64,000 bases of DNA from Methylotenera sp. (GTDB taxonomy: Bacteria > Pseudomonadota > Gammaproteobacteria > Burkholderiales > Methylophilaceae), in the NCBI RefSeq assembly GCF_030653755.1, contig NZ_JAURYU010000045.1, positions 248,001-312,000 on the forward strand. Reading direction: 5' to 3'. The translations under genes and the position numbers were made by a program. Positions 29,205 to 40,630 of the stretch are shown one piece after another (the first letter of the stretch is position 1; every line of letters begins with the position of its first letter). The notes below the pieces were generated by a model. The model was given only the letters and a program-made list of their open reading frames with translations, had not been told where the DNA came from and ran no database searches.

Positions 29205-30443
29205 TTAAAAATTACCTTGGAACCAACTCTTCATTCTTTCTAAAATACGTCCAAATGAGCTTGATTCCATTTGACCACTTAAATGCCGCTCTAACTGTTG
29301 CTTGCCCATTAACACCAAGCCTACGCCTGTGGCATAACGTGGATTGCTCACCACTTCTGATAAGCCACCTACATAACGCGGCATGCCTAAACGTACTGGC
29401 ATATGGAATATTTCTTCACCCAACTCCACCATGCCGCGCATCATGGCTGAACCACCAGTAATGACAATGCCTGATGCAATCATGTCTTCCATACCACTGC
29501 GACGTAATTCGTTTAACACCAATTCATAAAGTTCAACCACGCGCGGCTCTAGCACCTCAGCCAGTGTTTGCACTGATAACTGACGTGGATCACGTCCATC
29601 AACACCTGGCACTTCAACCACCTCACGTGGATCAGCCAATTGACGCAGTGCACAGCCGTGCTTAATCTTGATATCTTCTGCAGATTGCGTTGGGGTACGG
29701 AAAGCAACCGCTACATCGTTAGTCATTTGATCGCCAGCAATTGGCACCACTGCGGTATGGCGAATGGCGCCTTGTTTGAATACTGCGATATCAGTGGTTC
29801 CACCACCAATATCCACTAAACAAACACCTAACTCTTTTTCATCTTCTGTTAACACCGCTAGGCTTGAAGCCAATGGTTGTAAAATCAGATCACTGACTTC
29901 AATGCCACAGCGCTTGATACATTTCACAATATTCTGTGCTGCAGCAACGGCGCCAGTCACGATGTGTACCTTCACTTCTAATTTCATACCACTCATACCT
30001 AGCGGCTCACGCACATCTTCTTGCCCATCAATAATGAACTCTTGGGTAAGGATATGTAGAATTTGCTGATCTGCTGGCAGTGCAATCGCACGTGCTGTTT
30101 CTATCACACGATCTACATCCATTTGTGTAACTTCAGCATCTTTAATCTTCACCATGCCGTGTGAGTTCAGACTCTTGATATGACTACCAGCAATGCCTGT
30201 GTAAACATTGTTGATTTTGCAATCAGCCATCAGCTCAGCTTCTTCTAGGGCACGCTGAATAGACTGCATGGTAGATTCAATATTCACGACCACACCTTTT
30301 TTAAGACCGCGTGAAACATGTTGACCTAGACCAATCACCTTTAAGGTACCTTCAGGCTGCAACTCAGCAACAATCGCCACAATTTTAGAGGTGCCTATAT
30401 CCAAGCCTACAATCAAATTCTTATCTTCTTTTATTCTGCTCAT
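29205..30443 (-). CDS. ftsA: Cell division protein FtsA
   Basis: An actin-like ATPase that tethers FtsZ to the membrane. The N-terminal phosphate-1 motif is VGLDIGTSKIVAIV (13-26); phosphate-2 is CLVDIGGGTTDIAVF, and the adenosine motif is GIVITGGSAMMRGM. The C-terminal amphipathic membrane-targeting helix is visible as RILERMKSWFQGNF. At 412 aa it is close to E. coli FtsA (420). It begins 19 bases after the ftsQ stop and precedes ftsZ, so these division proteins are made from one transcript. Confidence 0.98.
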   Translation of the reverse strand: MSRIKEDKNLIVGLDIGTSKIVAIVAELQPEGTLKVIGLGQHVSRGLKKGVVVNIESTMQSIQRALEEAELMADCKINNVYTGIAGSHIKSLNSHGMVKIKDAEVTQMDVDRVIETARAIALPADQQILHILTQEFIIDGQEDVREPLGMSGMKLEVKVHIVTGAVAAAQNIVKCIKRCGIEVSDLILQPLASSLAVLTEDEKELGVCLVDIGGGTTDIAVFKQGAIRHTAVVPIAGDQMTNDVAVAFRTPTQSAEDIKIKHGCALRQLADPREVVEVPGVDGRDPRQLSVQTLAEVLEPRVVELYELVLNELRRSGMEDMIASGIVITGGSAMMRGMVELGEEIFHMPVRLGMPRYVGGLSEVVSNPRYATGVGLVLMGKQQLERHLSGQMESSSFGRILERMKSWFQGNF

Positions 30444-30462
30444 TCTTCATCCCTTCCGTGAA

Positions 30463-31290
30463 TTAGGTCACGGTTCCCATGCGTTTTTTCATTGCTTCGC
30501 TTTTAATCGCGTTTGTATCAGCCTGCTTCACTTTGTCGCTATTAATCACTTCTTGATTACTTTCTACGCCTGCGACTTTTTCTTTACTTAACATTTCTGT
30601 CGGCCTACGCACCGCAAAACCACTCGGATATCGCAAATCCACATACGCAATTTTTTTATTCAAACCTACCAAGGTGCTGCTATACACATTGGCAAACTTT
30701 TCTAACCTTGCTTGCATTTCCACTCGACCCAATTCAAGCACAATGCCGTTGGTCGTCGTTATCTGCCAAGCACGTCTTGGTGTTAACGCTAAAGTCGACA
30801 CCTCTAACTTAGCGGTTTTCAACACTTGATTTAAAGCATCGTATTGTGATGCCACTTCAATCACACCATTATCTGGGCCATAAAACACAGGCAAGTCACT
30901 ACCAGAAGCCGCATGAAACAGCTCCCCCTGCGTGTTCACCAAGGCCGTGCTACCCCAACGCGCTAATGCTTGATGTTCTTCAATGATCACTTCTAACTTA
31001 TCTGGCCAGCGACGACGCACACTCACGTTGCGTGCCCAAGGTAACTTTTCAAAGGCATCGCGTGCATTAATTAAATCCAGCGTAAAAAAATTACCTTTTA
31101 AATGCTTTGCTACAATCAGTTTCACCTGCTCACGGCTCACGTGATGCAACTGCCCATCCACCTTCACTTCACGCAGTGGAAAAATCGGCAAATGCACTAC
31201 CACATATACCACTGCATACATCATCGTTACCATACTTAATGCGTACAGTAGGTTTGCTATCCAGTTGAGTAATGCAGGCCTATCCCACAT
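30463..31290 (-). CDS. ftsQ: Cell division protein FtsQ
   Basis: A bitopic inner-membrane divisome protein that bridges early and late components through FtsB/FtsL. A single N-terminal membrane helix (about 15-33), a POTRA domain starting [18 protein letters not shown] (about 38-55), and the beta domain ending in [13 protein letters not shown] (about 217-229) are all seen. At 275 aa it is the usual size; the tail is rich in Lys/Glu. Its ATG overlaps the ddl stop by 11 bp, supporting coupled translation. Confidence 0.96.
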   Translation of the reverse strand: MWDRPALLNWIANLLYALSMVTMMYAVVYVVVHLPIFPLREVKVDGQLHHVSREQVKLIVAKHLKGNFFTLDLINARDAFEKLPWARNVSVRRRWPDKLEVIIEEHQALARWGSTALVNTQGELFHAASGSDLPVFYGPDNGVIEVASQYDALNQVLKTAKLEVSTLALTPRRAWQITTTNGIVLELGRVEMQARLEKFANVYSSTLVGLNKKIAYVDLRYPSGFAVRRPTEMLSKEKVAGVESNQEVINSDKVKQADTNAIKSEAMKKRMGTVT

Positions 31291-32185
31291 GTGCTAACCT
31301 CAATATTTTCACCACTAATTCATCAAAGCTAATGCCAGCAGCTTTTGCTGCCATTGGTACCAAACTATGGTCTGTCATCCCAGGGCTAGTATTAACTTCT
31401 AAAAAGTAATGCTTACCTGCTTCATCCATTAAAAAATCTACACGACCCCAGCCTTGGCAACCTATAGTATTAAATGCAAGTAATGCTTCTTGCTGGATAA
31501 GCGCTTCTTTTTCTGCACTCAAACCAGATGGGCATCTATACTCGGTGTCATCGCGCAAATATTTAGCTTCAAAATCATAAAACTCGTTCTTTGGCACAAT
31601 GCGCACAATAGGCAGTGCCTGATTGCCCAAAATGCCCACGGTGTATTCACCGCCACCAACAAACTGCTCAGCAATCACTAACGGATCAGACTTGGCCGCC
31701 AACTCATATGCAGCTTTGAGCTCACCAGCTTGTTTTACTTTACTAATGCCAATGCTTGAACCTTCGTTGGCTGGCTTTACAAACAAAGGCAAACCTAGTT
31801 TTTTCTCAATCGCATCAAAGTCAGAATCTGCAGTCACCACTTCAAATGCTGGTGTACTCACCCCAGCTGCTGACCACATCATTTTGGTGCGCCATTTATC
31901 CATACCAATCGCGGATGCCATTACACCACTACCCGTGTAAGGAATGCCTAGTAGCTCCAAAGCCCCTTGCATCGCACCATCTTCACCAAAACGTCCATGC
32001 AATGAAATCATGGCTAAATCAAATGACTCTAAATCGTGCAATAGTCTTGTTGCTGGGTCAAACGCATGGGCATTAACCCCTTGTCTTTGCAGTGCGGCAA
32101 GCACAGCCGTGCCGCTTTTAAGCGAAACGTCGCGTTCGCCAGACTTACCACCTAACAACACTGCTACTTTTCCAAAATCCTGCAT
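31280..32185 (-). CDS. ddl: D-alanine--D-alanine ligase
   Basis: An ATP-grasp enzyme making D-Ala-D-Ala for the peptidoglycan pentapeptide. The N-terminal [19 protein letters not shown] (about 7-25) and the [14 protein letters not shown] segment (about 60-73) are the family signatures; [14 protein letters not shown] lies in the ATP-grasp domain, and [15 protein letters not shown] near the C-terminus holds metal and substrate ligands. At 301 aa it matches the DdlB type encoded in dcw clusters. Its start overlaps the murB stop by one base. Confidence 0.97.
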   Translation of the reverse strand: MQDFGKVAVLLGGKSGERDVSLKSGTAVLAALQRQGVNAHAFDPATRLLHDLESFDLAMISLHGRFGEDGAMQGALELLGIPYTGSGVMASAIGMDKWRTKMMWSAAGVSTPAFEVVTADSDFDAIEKKLGLPLFVKPANEGSSIGISKVKQAGELKAAYELAAKSDPLVIAEQFVGGGEYTVGILGNQALPIVRIVPKNEFYDFEAKYLRDDTEYRCPSGLSAEKEALIQQEALLAFNTIGCQGWGRVDFLMDEAGKHYFLEVNTSPGMTDHSLVPMAAKAAGISFDELVVKILRLAHVG

Positions 32186-33075
32186 TATTCTCTTACCTCT
32201 AATTCGCCTAGCACTTTAACTTCTTGTTGAAGTGCAACCCCTTGTTTTTCTAACACAGTTTCTCGCATATGCTGAATTAACAGTTCAATATCTAAGGCAT
32301 TTGCCCCGCCAATATTCACAATAAAATTCGCATGTTTTTCTGACACTTGCGCCCCGCCAATGATGTAACCTTTTAATCCACTCGCTTCTATTAGTCTTGC
32401 CGCAAAATCACCCGGCGGATTCCTAAATGTTGAACCAGCGCTTGGTTGATTCAATGGCTGGGCGGCAAGACGTTTTGCTAGCAATCCTTTAATTTTCTGT
32501 GCCGACTCTTGTGCGTCACCGTGCTCTAATCTCAACCATGCCGCCACAAACCATTCATCTGAAACAGGCATATCAACATGTCGATAACTTGGGATGAAGA
32601 CCGCCGCATCTCGGGTGTTAAGCTCACCGTGCCTGTTTATTGTCGTCACACGCTTCACTACATTCCATGTTTCACTGCCATAGCATCCAGCGTTCATCGC
32701 AAGTGCACCACCCAAAGTACCTGGAATGCCTGCAAAAAACTCTGCGCCCTGCCTTGCTTCTTTGGCGCAAAATTTTGCCAACTTGGCGCATGTCACACCA
32801 GCCTCTACATATACCGCCTCGCCATCCATTTGCAGCGTAGTTAACACGTTATGCATCAACACTACCGTGCCACGTATACCGCCATCTCGTACTAATAAAT
32901 TTGAACCTAAGCCGATAAAATAGATTGGCTCAGCTTCGTCCAGACTTTGTAAAAATTGACGTAAGTCTTCCAAACCTGCCGGAATATAAAACTGATCAGC
33001 ACGGCCACCGACGCGCCAGCTTGTATACCGCGCTAATGGCTCGTTTAAAAGTAGCTTTCCCTTATGCTGAGTCAT
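32185..33075 (-). CDS. murB: UDP-N-acetylenolpyruvoylglucosamine reductase
   Basis: A FAD enzyme that reduces UDP-GlcNAc-enolpyruvate to UDP-MurNAc with NADPH. The segments [32 protein letters not shown] and [21 protein letters not shown] give the FAD-binding domain; the catalytic serine lies in [13 protein letters not shown]. At 296 aa with this pattern it is a type II (short) MurB, as in Thermotoga and Bacillus, rather than the longer E. coli type I. Its ATG overlaps the murC stop (ATGA). Confidence 0.96.
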   Translation of the reverse strand: MTQHKGKLLLNEPLARYTSWRVGGRADQFYIPAGLEDLRQFLQSLDEAEPIYFIGLGSNLLVRDGGIRGTVVLMHNVLTTLQMDGEAVYVEAGVTCAKLAKFCAKEARQGAEFFAGIPGTLGGALAMNAGCYGSETWNVVKRVTTINRHGELNTRDAAVFIPSYRHVDMPVSDEWFVAAWLRLEHGDAQESAQKIKGLLAKRLAAQPLNQPSAGSTFRNPPGDFAARLIEASGLKGYIIGGAQVSEKHANFIVNIGGANALDIELLIQHMRETVLEKQGVALQQEVKVLGELEVRE

Positions 33076-34517
33076 GCAGCAGCTACTCCTTTTGATTGCG
33101 ATGCTTTATTCAACTGTAACTCTCTGGTCTTTGACGCAACCTGACCAATCGAACCCGCACCCATCACAATCACCACATCATCAGCATGCGCAACATCTAA
33201 AATGGCCTGTGGCAACTCATCTGTCGTTTCTACAAATAGAGGCTCTACCTTGCCTGCGACGCGAATCGCACGTATCAGCGAACGCGCATCCGCTGCAACA
33301 ATCGGTGCTTCCCCCGCTGAGTACACCTCTGTTAGCAACACCACATCAGCACTAGACAGCACTTTTACAAAATCTTCAAAGCAATCCCTAGTGCGCGTAT
33401 AACGATGTGGCTGGAATGCCATCACTAAACGTCTGTTAGGGAACGCACCACGCGCTGCCGCTATCACGGCCTGCATTTCTACTGGGTGATGTCCATAATC
33501 ATCAATTAGCGTAAATGTGCCATGGCTGCTTTCATTACGTGGCATTGCTGGTACTTCGCCATAACGCTCAAAACGTCTGCCCACGCCCTTAAATTCTTTC
33601 AGGGCTTTAATGATGGCGACATCTGGCACATTCAACTCACTGGCAATCGCAATCGCCGCCAACGCGTTTAGTACATAGTGATTACCTGGTAAATTCAAGG
33701 TCACATCAAACTCAGTGGTCACACCGTTAATACGTTGCACGGTAAAGTGCATCTTGCCATCATCGGCGCGTACGTTTTTAGCACGAATACGCGCGTCTTC
33801 ACTCAAGCCATAGGTCATCACTGGCTTAGTCACGCGGGGCAATATCTCGCGAATGTTGGCATCATCCACACACACCACCGCCATGCCCCAAAACGGCAAT
33901 TGTTGCAAAAACTCTACAAATGCACTTTTCAGTTTTTCAAAGCTGTGTTCATAAGTGTCCATATGGTCTTGGTCTATATTGGTGACCACCGCCATCACAG
34001 GTGTTAGATGTAAGAATGAAGCATCAGACTCATCCGCCTCCGCAACAATATATTCACCAGTGCCCAACCTAGCATTGGCATTGGCTGCTTCTAACTTGCC
34101 GCCAATCACAAACGTTGGATCCATGCCTGCTTCCGCCAAGATACTGGCGATTAAACTAGTCGTGGTCGTTTTGCCATGCGTACCTGCTACCGCAATGCCT
34201 TGCTTAAAACGCATCAATTCCGCTAGCATGAGCGCACGCGGCACGACTGGAATCTTTTTCTCACGTGCGGCTTTAACTTCGGGGTTTGCTTCATTTACCG
34301 CAGATGACACCACAACCACATCGGCATCTTTCACGTTTTCTGCTTCATGGCCTTGGTAAACCGTTGCTCCAAAGGCAACTAGTCGTTTGGTCGTTGCATT
34401 AGAGGCTAAATCTGAGCCGCTAACGTTGAAGTCTAAGTTGATCAGCACCTCAGCAATCCCGCTCATACCAGAGCCGCCAATTCCAACAAAATGGACATTT
34501 TTAACTTTATGTTTCAT
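33072..34517 (-). CDS. murC: UDP-N-acetylmuramate--L-alanine ligase
   Basis: Adds L-Ala to UDP-MurNAc, using ATP. The N-terminal Rossmann-like motif [18 protein letters not shown] is followed by the Mur ligase P-loop [13 protein letters not shown] and by [12 protein letters not shown]; the C-terminal domain includes DDYGHHPVE and [10 protein letters not shown] place the start at ATG 34517, giving [10 protein letters not shown], because it overlaps the murG stop as ATGA like the other dcw junctions; a longer frame begins at 34550 with 11 extra residues and lacks this logic. Confidence 0.97.
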   Translation of the reverse strand: MKHKVKNVHFVGIGGSGMSGIAEVLINLDFNVSGSDLASNATTKRLVAFGATVYQGHEAENVKDADVVVVSSAVNEANPEVKAAREKKIPVVPRALMLAELMRFKQGIAVAGTHGKTTTTSLIASILAEAGMDPTFVIGGKLEAANANARLGTGEYIVAEADESDASFLHLTPVMAVVTNIDQDHMDTYEHSFEKLKSAFVEFLQQLPFWGMAVVCVDDANIREILPRVTKPVMTYGLSEDARIRAKNVRADDGKMHFTVQRINGVTTEFDVTLNLPGNHYVLNALAAIAIASELNVPDVAIIKALKEFKGVGRRFERYGEVPAMPRNESSHGTFTLIDDYGHHPVEMQAVIAAARGAFPNRRLVMAFQPHRYTRTRDCFEDFVKVLSSADVVLLTEVYSAGEAPIVAADARSLIRAIRVAGKVEPLFVETTDELPQAILDVAHADDVVIVMGAGSIGQVASKTRELQLNKASQSKGVAAA

Positions 34518-35605
34518 TTCGCGACTCCTTGCGCTGCTATTTGTATGCAAATTTTTGCAACATCAGCGGTGGCTTCTGGTTTACCTAAAGCTCGTGCTTG
34601 CTTAGCCATTTCTAGGCATTTCTCACGATTCAGCTCTTTTAGTAATTTCGTCAATTTCTCTACACTCAATTCTTTTTGTTGCACCAATATCGTGGCGCCT
34701 GCATCAGCTAAATACTGGGCATTACTTGTCTGATGATCATCTACCGCAAAAGGGAACGGCACCATTAACGAGCCCAATCCTGCAGTTGAAACTTCAGCCA
34801 CGGTTAACGCACCCGAGCGACAAATCACAAAGTCAGCCCATGCGTACATCTCTGCCATATTTTCGATATAAGCACGCGCATCTGCATCCACACCTGCTTG
34901 CTTATAATTGTTTTGCAATACCTCAATATGCTTCACGCCAGCTTGGTGTACCACTTGCGGACGTTTATCCGCTGGTAATTTTGCCAATGCCTGAGGAATC
35001 ACCTCATTCAATGCTTGCGCACCTAAGCTACCACCCACAATTAATAATCTTAGTGCATCTGTTCTGCCTGCAAAGCGTTGTGCTGGCGCTGCTATTGCTG
35101 ATATATCTGCACGTACTGGATTACCTACCAATAGCGCCTTGCTTCCAAATGCAGCAGGAAATGCAGCCAAAATCTTGGTGGCAACTTTTGCCAATGTTTT
35201 ATTTGTCAACCCAGCCACTGAGTTTTGCTCATGTATGACTAATGGGCGGCCTTGCAATCTCGCCATCAGCCCACCAGGAAATGCTGCAAAGCCACCCATG
35301 CCTAACACCACATCTGGTTGATACTTATTTAACGCTTTCAGGCTCTGAGCAAATGCTTTTGCTAACTTCACTGGCAATAACAACCAACCTAACAACCCAT
35401 TACCACGTACACCTTGCATAGTAATCATGGCTTTATCGTAGCCTTTGTCTGCAATGAGCTTATTCTCCATGCCGCCTTGCGTACATAACCAAACGATATT
35501 CCAGCCTTCGCTTTTCAAAGTATCAGCCACTGCCATAGCAGGATAGACGTGACCGCCAGTACCGCCAGCCATCACCATCAACGTTTTAGTTGTTGCCTTA
35601 CTCAT
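34514..35605 (-). CDS. murG: Undecaprenyl-PP-MurNAc-pentapeptide GlcNAc transferase
   Basis: Transfers GlcNAc to lipid I to form lipid II on the inner face of the membrane. The first glycine-rich loop [16 protein letters not shown] (12-27), the second loop [17 protein letters not shown] (about 189-205) and the C-terminal [25 protein letters not shown] segment are the MurG signatures of the GT-B fold. At 363 aa it is the normal size. It overlaps ftsW (ATGA) upstream and murC downstream. Confidence 0.97.
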   Translation of the reverse strand: MSKATTKTLMVMAGGTGGHVYPAMAVADTLKSEGWNIVWLCTQGGMENKLIADKGYDKAMITMQGVRGNGLLGWLLLPVKLAKAFAQSLKALNKYQPDVVLGMGGFAAFPGGLMARLQGRPLVIHEQNSVAGLTNKTLAKVATKILAAFPAAFGSKALLVGNPVRADISAIAAPAQRFAGRTDALRLLIVGGSLGAQALNEVIPQALAKLPADKRPQVVHQAGVKHIEVLQNNYKQAGVDADARAYIENMAEMYAWADFVICRSGALTVAEVSTAGLGSLMVPFPFAVDDHQTSNAQYLADAGATILVQQKELSVEKLTKLLKELNREKCLEMAKQARALGKPEATADVAKICIQIAAQGVAK

Positions 35606-36765
35606 GCTGGCAGCCCTTTTTGGAGTCGACGATTCTCAAAATCAATCCGTAGTAATATCGCAATTGCAACACAGTTAGCCAAAATACCACTTCCACCAAA
35701 CGACATTAAAGGCAACGTCAAGCCTTTGGTTGGCAACAATCCCATATTCACACCCATATTGATAATGCTTTGCACACCAATCCAAACCCCTAAACCCTGC
35801 GCTAATAAAGCTGAGAAGTAGCGCTCATTTTCAATCGCTTCTTTAGCAATCCCAAACGCGCGCATGAGTATCCATACAAACAAACCAATCACGGTTAACA
35901 CACCAATAAAGCCTAATTCTTCAGCAATCACCGCTAATAAAAAGTCGGTATGGGCTTCTGGCAAGTAAAGTAACTTCTCCACGCTAGCGCCTAAACCCAC
36001 ACCAAGCCATTCACCGCGACCAAACGCAATCAATGCATGTGAGAGTTGGTACCCTTTACCATATGGGTCTGCCCATGGATCCATAAAGCCAATCACACGC
36101 TCTAAGCGGTAAGGTGAGCTCCAAATCAGGAACACAAAACCAACGACTAGCAAAATAATCAAACCGCCAAAAATTCTTGCGTTAATACCACCCAACCACA
36201 AAATAGAGATTGATATTGCGGCAATCACAGCAAACGCACCAAAGTCAGGCTCATTTAATAACAGGCCACCAACAAGCAACATCACAAACAGCATCGGCAT
36301 AAAACCTTTGGTGAAGCTATCCATCACCGCAGCCTTACGCACGGTGTAATCTGCCACATACATGGCAGCAAATAATTTCATAAACTCAGAGGGCTGTAAG
36401 TTAATCACAAACAATGACAGCCAACGGCGGCTACCCCCTACCACTTTGCCTATGCCAGGTATCAACACTAATACCAACAATGCCAAACCCAACAAAAATA
36501 GGTACGGCGCCATTTTTTGCCACCAAGCCATTGGTACGTTAAACGCAATAAATCCAGCCGTTAAACTCACTACCAAGAATATGGTTTGGCGAACCAAGTA
36601 ATAACTACTGTTATAACCAAGCACTTTGTCAGATTCTGCAATTGCAATCGATGCTGAATACACCATCACTAAACCAATGCCTAGCAAAATCAAGGTCACC
36701 CATAGCAAACTTTGATCGTAGCTAGGTGAGTTGATACGTTCACGATTCAGCATAGTGGCAATCAT
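35602..36765 (-). CDS. ftsW: Peptidoglycan glycosyltransferase FtsW
   Basis: A SEDS-family polytopic membrane protein that polymerises septal glycan together with FtsI. About ten hydrophobic segments are spread across the 387 aa. SEDS motifs include [22 protein letters not shown] near 110-131, [17 protein letters not shown] near 285-301 (containing the conserved Asp), and the C-terminal [16 protein letters not shown]. Overlaps murD upstream and murG downstream by ATGA. Tight linkage to ftsI and ftsL in the same cluster fits the FtsQLB-activated FtsWI complex. Confidence 0.97.
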   Translation of the reverse strand: MIATMLNRERINSPSYDQSLLWVTLILLGIGLVMVYSASIAIAESDKVLGYNSSYYLVRQTIFLVVSLTAGFIAFNVPMAWWQKMAPYLFLLGLALLVLVLIPGIGKVVGGSRRWLSLFVINLQPSEFMKLFAAMYVADYTVRKAAVMDSFTKGFMPMLFVMLLVGGLLLNEPDFGAFAVIAAISISILWLGGINARIFGGLIILLVVGFVFLIWSSPYRLERVIGFMDPWADPYGKGYQLSHALIAFGRGEWLGVGLGASVEKLLYLPEAHTDFLLAVIAEELGFIGVLTVIGLFVWILMRAFGIAKEAIENERYFSALLAQGLGVWIGVQSIINMGVNMGLLPTKGLTLPLMSFGGSGILANCVAIAILLRIDFENRRLQKGLPA

Positions 36766-38126
36766 ATAGATTGCTCCATACGCTTCACTGCCGCCACAAA
36801 TACTTCTGCGCGATGCACGTAGTTTTTAAACATATCCAAGCTGGCACATGCGGGAGATAGCAACACTGCATCCCCCACCTGTGCTAGCTTTCTAGCGATG
36901 GTCACGGCCTCTGGCAAATCTGCCGCGTGATACATCGGCACGTCAGTCGATAACAATTCGGCTTCGATTAACGGTGCATCTCTACCAATTAACACCACTG
37001 CACGGGCGTTAGCACTCACGGCGCTTTTAAGTGGAGAAAAATCCTGCCCTTTGCCATCACCACCTGCTATCAACACGACTTTTTGTGACAAGCCAGATAA
37101 GGCTGCACAGGTGGCCCCTACGTTAGTGCCTTTTGAATCATCGTAATAATCAACATCATCAACATTGGCAACCCATTCCACACGGTGCGGCAATCCTTTG
37201 AAGTTGTATAAAGTCTGAATAATGGGCGCAAAGTCCAAACCAATACCGCGACAAAGTGCAATAGCCGCTAAAGCATTACTTGCATTATGCAAACCAGCGA
37301 TTTTTAGATCGCGTATATTCATCAGATCTTGCATACCGTAACTCAGCCAAGCTTCACCATCTGCTTGCCTAATGCCATAGCTCTGCTCATCCTCAGCAGC
37401 ATCTAAGCCAAATGTCACTTGTGCCAACTTTGCGCGTGACATCATCATGCTCCATGCGTCATCACGATTTAGCACTTGTAATTTCGCTTGGTAAAAAATA
37501 TGTGCCTTCGCAACCGCATAACTCTGCATGCTGTCGTATCTATCCATATGGTCTTCAGATAAATTCAACATGGTTGCGGCATCTGCCAGCAAACTGTTCG
37601 TTGTTTCTAACTGAAAACTTGAAAGCTCAAGCACATAAACATCAGGGGTTTCCATACTTAAGGCATCAAGTACTGGCAGGCCGATATTGCCAGCTACAAT
37701 AGTTTTTAAGCCAGCAGCTTTGCACATTTCACCCACTAAGGTAGTCACTGTGGTTTTGCCATTTGCACCTGTAATCGCAATCAGCTTGGCACTCGCAGGA
37801 CGATATTGCGCAAAAAGCTCAACATCACCCACTACCGTTACACCACGATGAATCGCAGCTTGAATTTGAGGCTCACTCAGTGCCACACCAGGACTAATCA
37901 CCACTAAATCAATAGCATTAAAAAATTCAGGCTTCAATGCGCCTGTGTAAACCACTGTTTCTGGTAGCTCTGCTTTTAATGCGTCAATACCTGGCGGCAC
38001 TTCGCGCGTATCAGCCACAGACAAACGTGCGCCTTGGCTATGTAGCCAGCGCAATGCTGATAGCCCTGTATCTCCAAGGCCTAGCACTAATACTCTTTTG
38101 TCTTTTAACGCGATTTGCATGTTCAA
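36762..38126 (-). CDS. murD: UDP-N-acetylmuramoylalanine--D-glutamate ligase
   Basis: Adds D-Glu to UDP-MurNAc-L-Ala. The N-terminal [17 protein letters not shown] (about 14-30) binds the uracil nucleotide; the Mur ligase P-loop is [14 protein letters not shown], then [13 protein letters not shown] and the [11 protein letters not shown] motif. At 454 aa it is the usual length. Two ATG codons (38126 and 38120) are possible. The gap of 28 bases from mraY is one of the few in the cluster without overlap. Confidence 0.97.
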   Translation of the reverse strand: MNMQIALKDKRVLVLGLGDTGLSALRWLHSQGARLSVADTREVPPGIDALKAELPETVVYTGALKPEFFNAIDLVVISPGVALSEPQIQAAIHRGVTVVGDVELFAQYRPASAKLIAITGANGKTTVTTLVGEMCKAAGLKTIVAGNIGLPVLDALSMETPDVYVLELSSFQLETTNSLLADAATMLNLSEDHMDRYDSMQSYAVAKAHIFYQAKLQVLNRDDAWSMMMSRAKLAQVTFGLDAAEDEQSYGIRQADGEAWLSYGMQDLMNIRDLKIAGLHNASNALAAIALCRGIGLDFAPIIQTLYNFKGLPHRVEWVANVDDVDYYDDSKGTNVGATCAALSGLSQKVVLIAGGDGKGQDFSPLKSAVSANARAVVLIGRDAPLIEAELLSTDVPMYHAADLPEAVTIARKLAQVGDAVLLSPACASLDMFKNYVHRAEVFVAAVKRMEQSI

Positions 38127-38154
38127 CTTTACTAATTATCTAATTTCAGACTAA

Positions 38155-39258
38155 TTACCTAATTTTCAGACTGGCAAGTCCAATCAGCACCAACATCATG
38201 CTGATAATCCAAAAACGCACCACTACCTGCGTCTCTTTCCAGCCTTTTTCCTCATAATGATGATGCAGTGGCGCCATTAAAAATATGCGCTTACCTGTGC
38301 CTGTTTTGTACTTGGTATATTTAAAATAGGTAACTTGCGCCGCCACTGATAAGGTCTCCATCACGAACACACCTCCCATGATGAACAAGATGATTTCCTG
38401 ACGTACAACCACAGCCACAATACCTAAAGCTGCACCTAACGCTAGCGCACCAACATCCCCCATAAACACTTCTGCTGGGTAAGCGTTAAACCAAAGAAAA
38501 CCTAAGCCAGCACCCACCATTGCAGCACAGAACACAGCCAATTCTCCAGCGCCTGGCACATATGGAATACTGAGATATTTTGAAAAATATAAATGACCTG
38601 TCACATAGGCGAAAATTGCCAATGCACCTGCCACCATCACCGTTGGCATAATGGCCAAGCCATCTAAACCATCTGTTAAATTCACAGCGTTACTACTACC
38701 AACCACTACTAAATATGTCAGCACAATGAAGGCAAAGCCACTCAGCGGTATCACCAGATTTTTAAAAAATGGAATCAGCAATGTCGTTTCAGCAGGGGTA
38801 GCAGCGGTTTGTTGTAAAAACACAGCAACGCTTAAGCCAACCACTGACTGCCAAAAATACTTTTCTTTAGCAGATAAACCTTTAGGGTTGCGATGTACAA
38901 CCTTGCGCCAGTCATCCACCCAACCAATAATGCCAAAACCAAGTGTCGTAAAGAGCACCACCCAGATGAATCGATTACTTAAATCAGCCCACAACAAGGT
39001 TGAGATAGCAATCGCAACTAATATCAAAGCACCACCCATGGTTGGCGTACCCGCTTTAATCAAATGTGTTTGCGGCCCATCATCACGCACAGATTGACCA
39101 ACCTTATAGTGGGTCAATTTTCGTATTAAAGTTGGCCCCACTACAAATGAAATAATCAAAGCGGTGAGCGTTGCCAACACAGCACGCAACGTAATGTAGT
39201 TAAATACATTAAATCCACGGATGTCTTGTGCTAACCATTGCGCTAGTTCGAGTAACAT
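38155..39258 (-). CDS. mraY: Phospho-MurNAc-pentapeptide transferase
   Basis: A polytopic inner-membrane enzyme that moves phospho-MurNAc-pentapeptide onto undecaprenyl phosphate, forming lipid I. Ten membrane segments are expected across 367 aa. The signature [11 protein letters not shown] (about 70-80), the Asp pair region [10 protein letters not shown] (about 115-124) and the [10 protein letters not shown] segment (about 193-202) carry the catalytic acidic residues; the C-terminal [13 protein letters not shown] loop is intact. It lies between murF and murD, the standard order. Confidence 0.98.
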   Translation of the reverse strand: MLLELAQWLAQDIRGFNVFNYITLRAVLATLTALIISFVVGPTLIRKLTHYKVGQSVRDDGPQTHLIKAGTPTMGGALILVAIAISTLLWADLSNRFIWVVLFTTLGFGIIGWVDDWRKVVHRNPKGLSAKEKYFWQSVVGLSVAVFLQQTAATPAETTLLIPFFKNLVIPLSGFAFIVLTYLVVVGSSNAVNLTDGLDGLAIMPTVMVAGALAIFAYVTGHLYFSKYLSIPYVPGAGELAVFCAAMVGAGLGFLWFNAYPAEVFMGDVGALALGAALGIVAVVVRQEIILFIMGGVFVMETLSVAAQVTYFKYTKYKTGTGKRIFLMAPLHHHYEEKGWKETQVVVRFWIISMMLVLIGLASLKIR

Positions 39259-39277
39259 TGTCTATCTCCCAATTCGC

Positions 39278-40630
39278 TTATTGCTTGTTTTCTACTAACA
39301 AATTCACTACACGTTCCATTTGCATAAAACGCGAACCTTTTACCAAGACCGTGGCGCCTGTTTCAAGCATTGGCAACACAGCCTGAGCAATGGCTTCAGG
39401 TGAGTTAAAATGCTCAGCGCCTTGTCCAAAATTCTGTACAGTTTCCACACTTAAATTACCTAAGCAATAAAGCGTTGTTAAACCTGTAGTCTTGGCATAT
39501 GCACCAATTTCCGCATGCATATTTTTGGCATCAGCGCCCAGTTCACCCATATCACCTAACACTAGTATTTTTTTGCCTGTAAGCTGCGCAAGCACATTGA
39601 TTGCAGCTTTCATAGAGTCAGGGTTAGCGTTATAAGTATCATCAATCACAACAGCCCCATTGATGCCAGCTTTCCGCTCTAAGCGGCCATACACCCCTGT
39701 AAAGCTTTCTAAACCACGGCCAATATCCTCAAGTGAAATACCTAATGCATAAGCCGTTGCACTTGCGGCTAAGGCATTACTAATATTGTGTTCGCCTTGC
39801 ACATGCAATTTAATATTTAGCTCACCTGCTGGTGTTACCAGCGCCATACTGCTAAAACCGTCACCTGCTTGATAGTGTGCACTTACATCAGCCTGTTTTT
39901 TCAAGCCAAATGTCAGCACATTTCTTTGCGAGTTAAGCGACTTCCAATACTCAGCATAGTCACTATCTGCATTAATCACAGCAACACCGCCTTGCTTTAA
40001 TCCTGCAAAAATCTCACCCTTAGCCTTTGCTATATTTTCTCGTGAACCCAACTCACCAATATGCGCAATACCAGCGTTATTGATTAACGCCACATCTGGT
40101 TTTGCAATATGCGTTAAATAGTCAATTTCGCCCAAATGGTTCATACCCATTTCCAGTACGGCATATTGATGACTTTGATTCATCTTGAGCAAAGTGAGCG
40201 GCAAGCCAATATCGTTATTCAAATTACCGTAAGTCGCATGCACATACTCTCTGCCGTTGCTAGCAATACTCAAAATAGCGGTGAGCATTTCCTTGGTCGT
40301 GGTTTTACCGTTACTTCCCGTTACGGCGATAACTGGCACGTCAAATTTCTCACGCCAGTATTTAGCCAGCACACCTAATGCTAACCTTGTATCGGCAACC
40401 ACTAAGCGCGGCGCGGCTTGTACTGACGCATCAGAAACCAACACGGCTACTGCACCTAGCTTTAAAGCGTCTTGTGCAAAGGTATTCCCATCAAAGTTGG
40501 CGCCTTTCAGTGCCACAAACAACTGGCCTGCGACAATATTGCGGCTATCACTACCCACAGATGTAAATTGCACGTCAGTACCTACGTGCTTTGCATTCAA
40601 TACGCTGGCGATTTCAGACAAATTCATCAT
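39278..40630 (-). CDS. murF: UDP-MurNAc-tripeptide--D-alanyl-D-alanine ligase
   Basis: Adds the D-Ala-D-Ala dipeptide, completing the cytoplasmic precursor. The N-terminal domain (VGSDSRNIVAGQLFVALKG) is followed by the P-loop VTGSNGKTTTKEML, the LEMGMNHLGEIDYL segment, and DDTYNANPDSM in the central domain; LVKGSRFMQMERVV is the usual C-terminus. At 450 aa it is standard. The ATG overlaps the end of murE (40627) by four bases. Product feeds MraY, whose gene follows. Confidence 0.97.
   Translation of the reverse strand: MMNLSEIASVLNAKHVGTDVQFTSVGSDSRNIVAGQLFVALKGANFDGNTFAQDALKLGAVAVLVSDASVQAAPRLVVADTRLALGVLAKYWREKFDVPVIAVTGSNGKTTTKEMLTAILSIASNGREYVHATYGNLNNDIGLPLTLLKMNQSHQYAVLEMGMNHLGEIDYLTHIAKPDVALINNAGIAHIGELGSRENIAKAKGEIFAGLKQGGVAVINADSDYAEYWKSLNSQRNVLTFGLKKQADVSAHYQAGDGFSSMALVTPAGELNIKLHVQGEHNISNALAASATAYALGISLEDIGRGLESFTGVYGRLERKAGINGAVVIDDTYNANPDSMKAAINVLAQLTGKKILVLGDMGELGADAKNMHAEIGAYAKTTGLTTLYCLGNLSVETVQNFGQGAEHFNSPEAIAQAVLPMLETGATVLVKGSRFMQMERVVNLLVENKQ

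Noticed and set aside
34518-34550. Longer murC start at 34550
   Set aside because: The 11 added residues lie inside murG, are not part of the MurC family, and the ATGA overlap at 34514-34517 matches the other dcw junctions.
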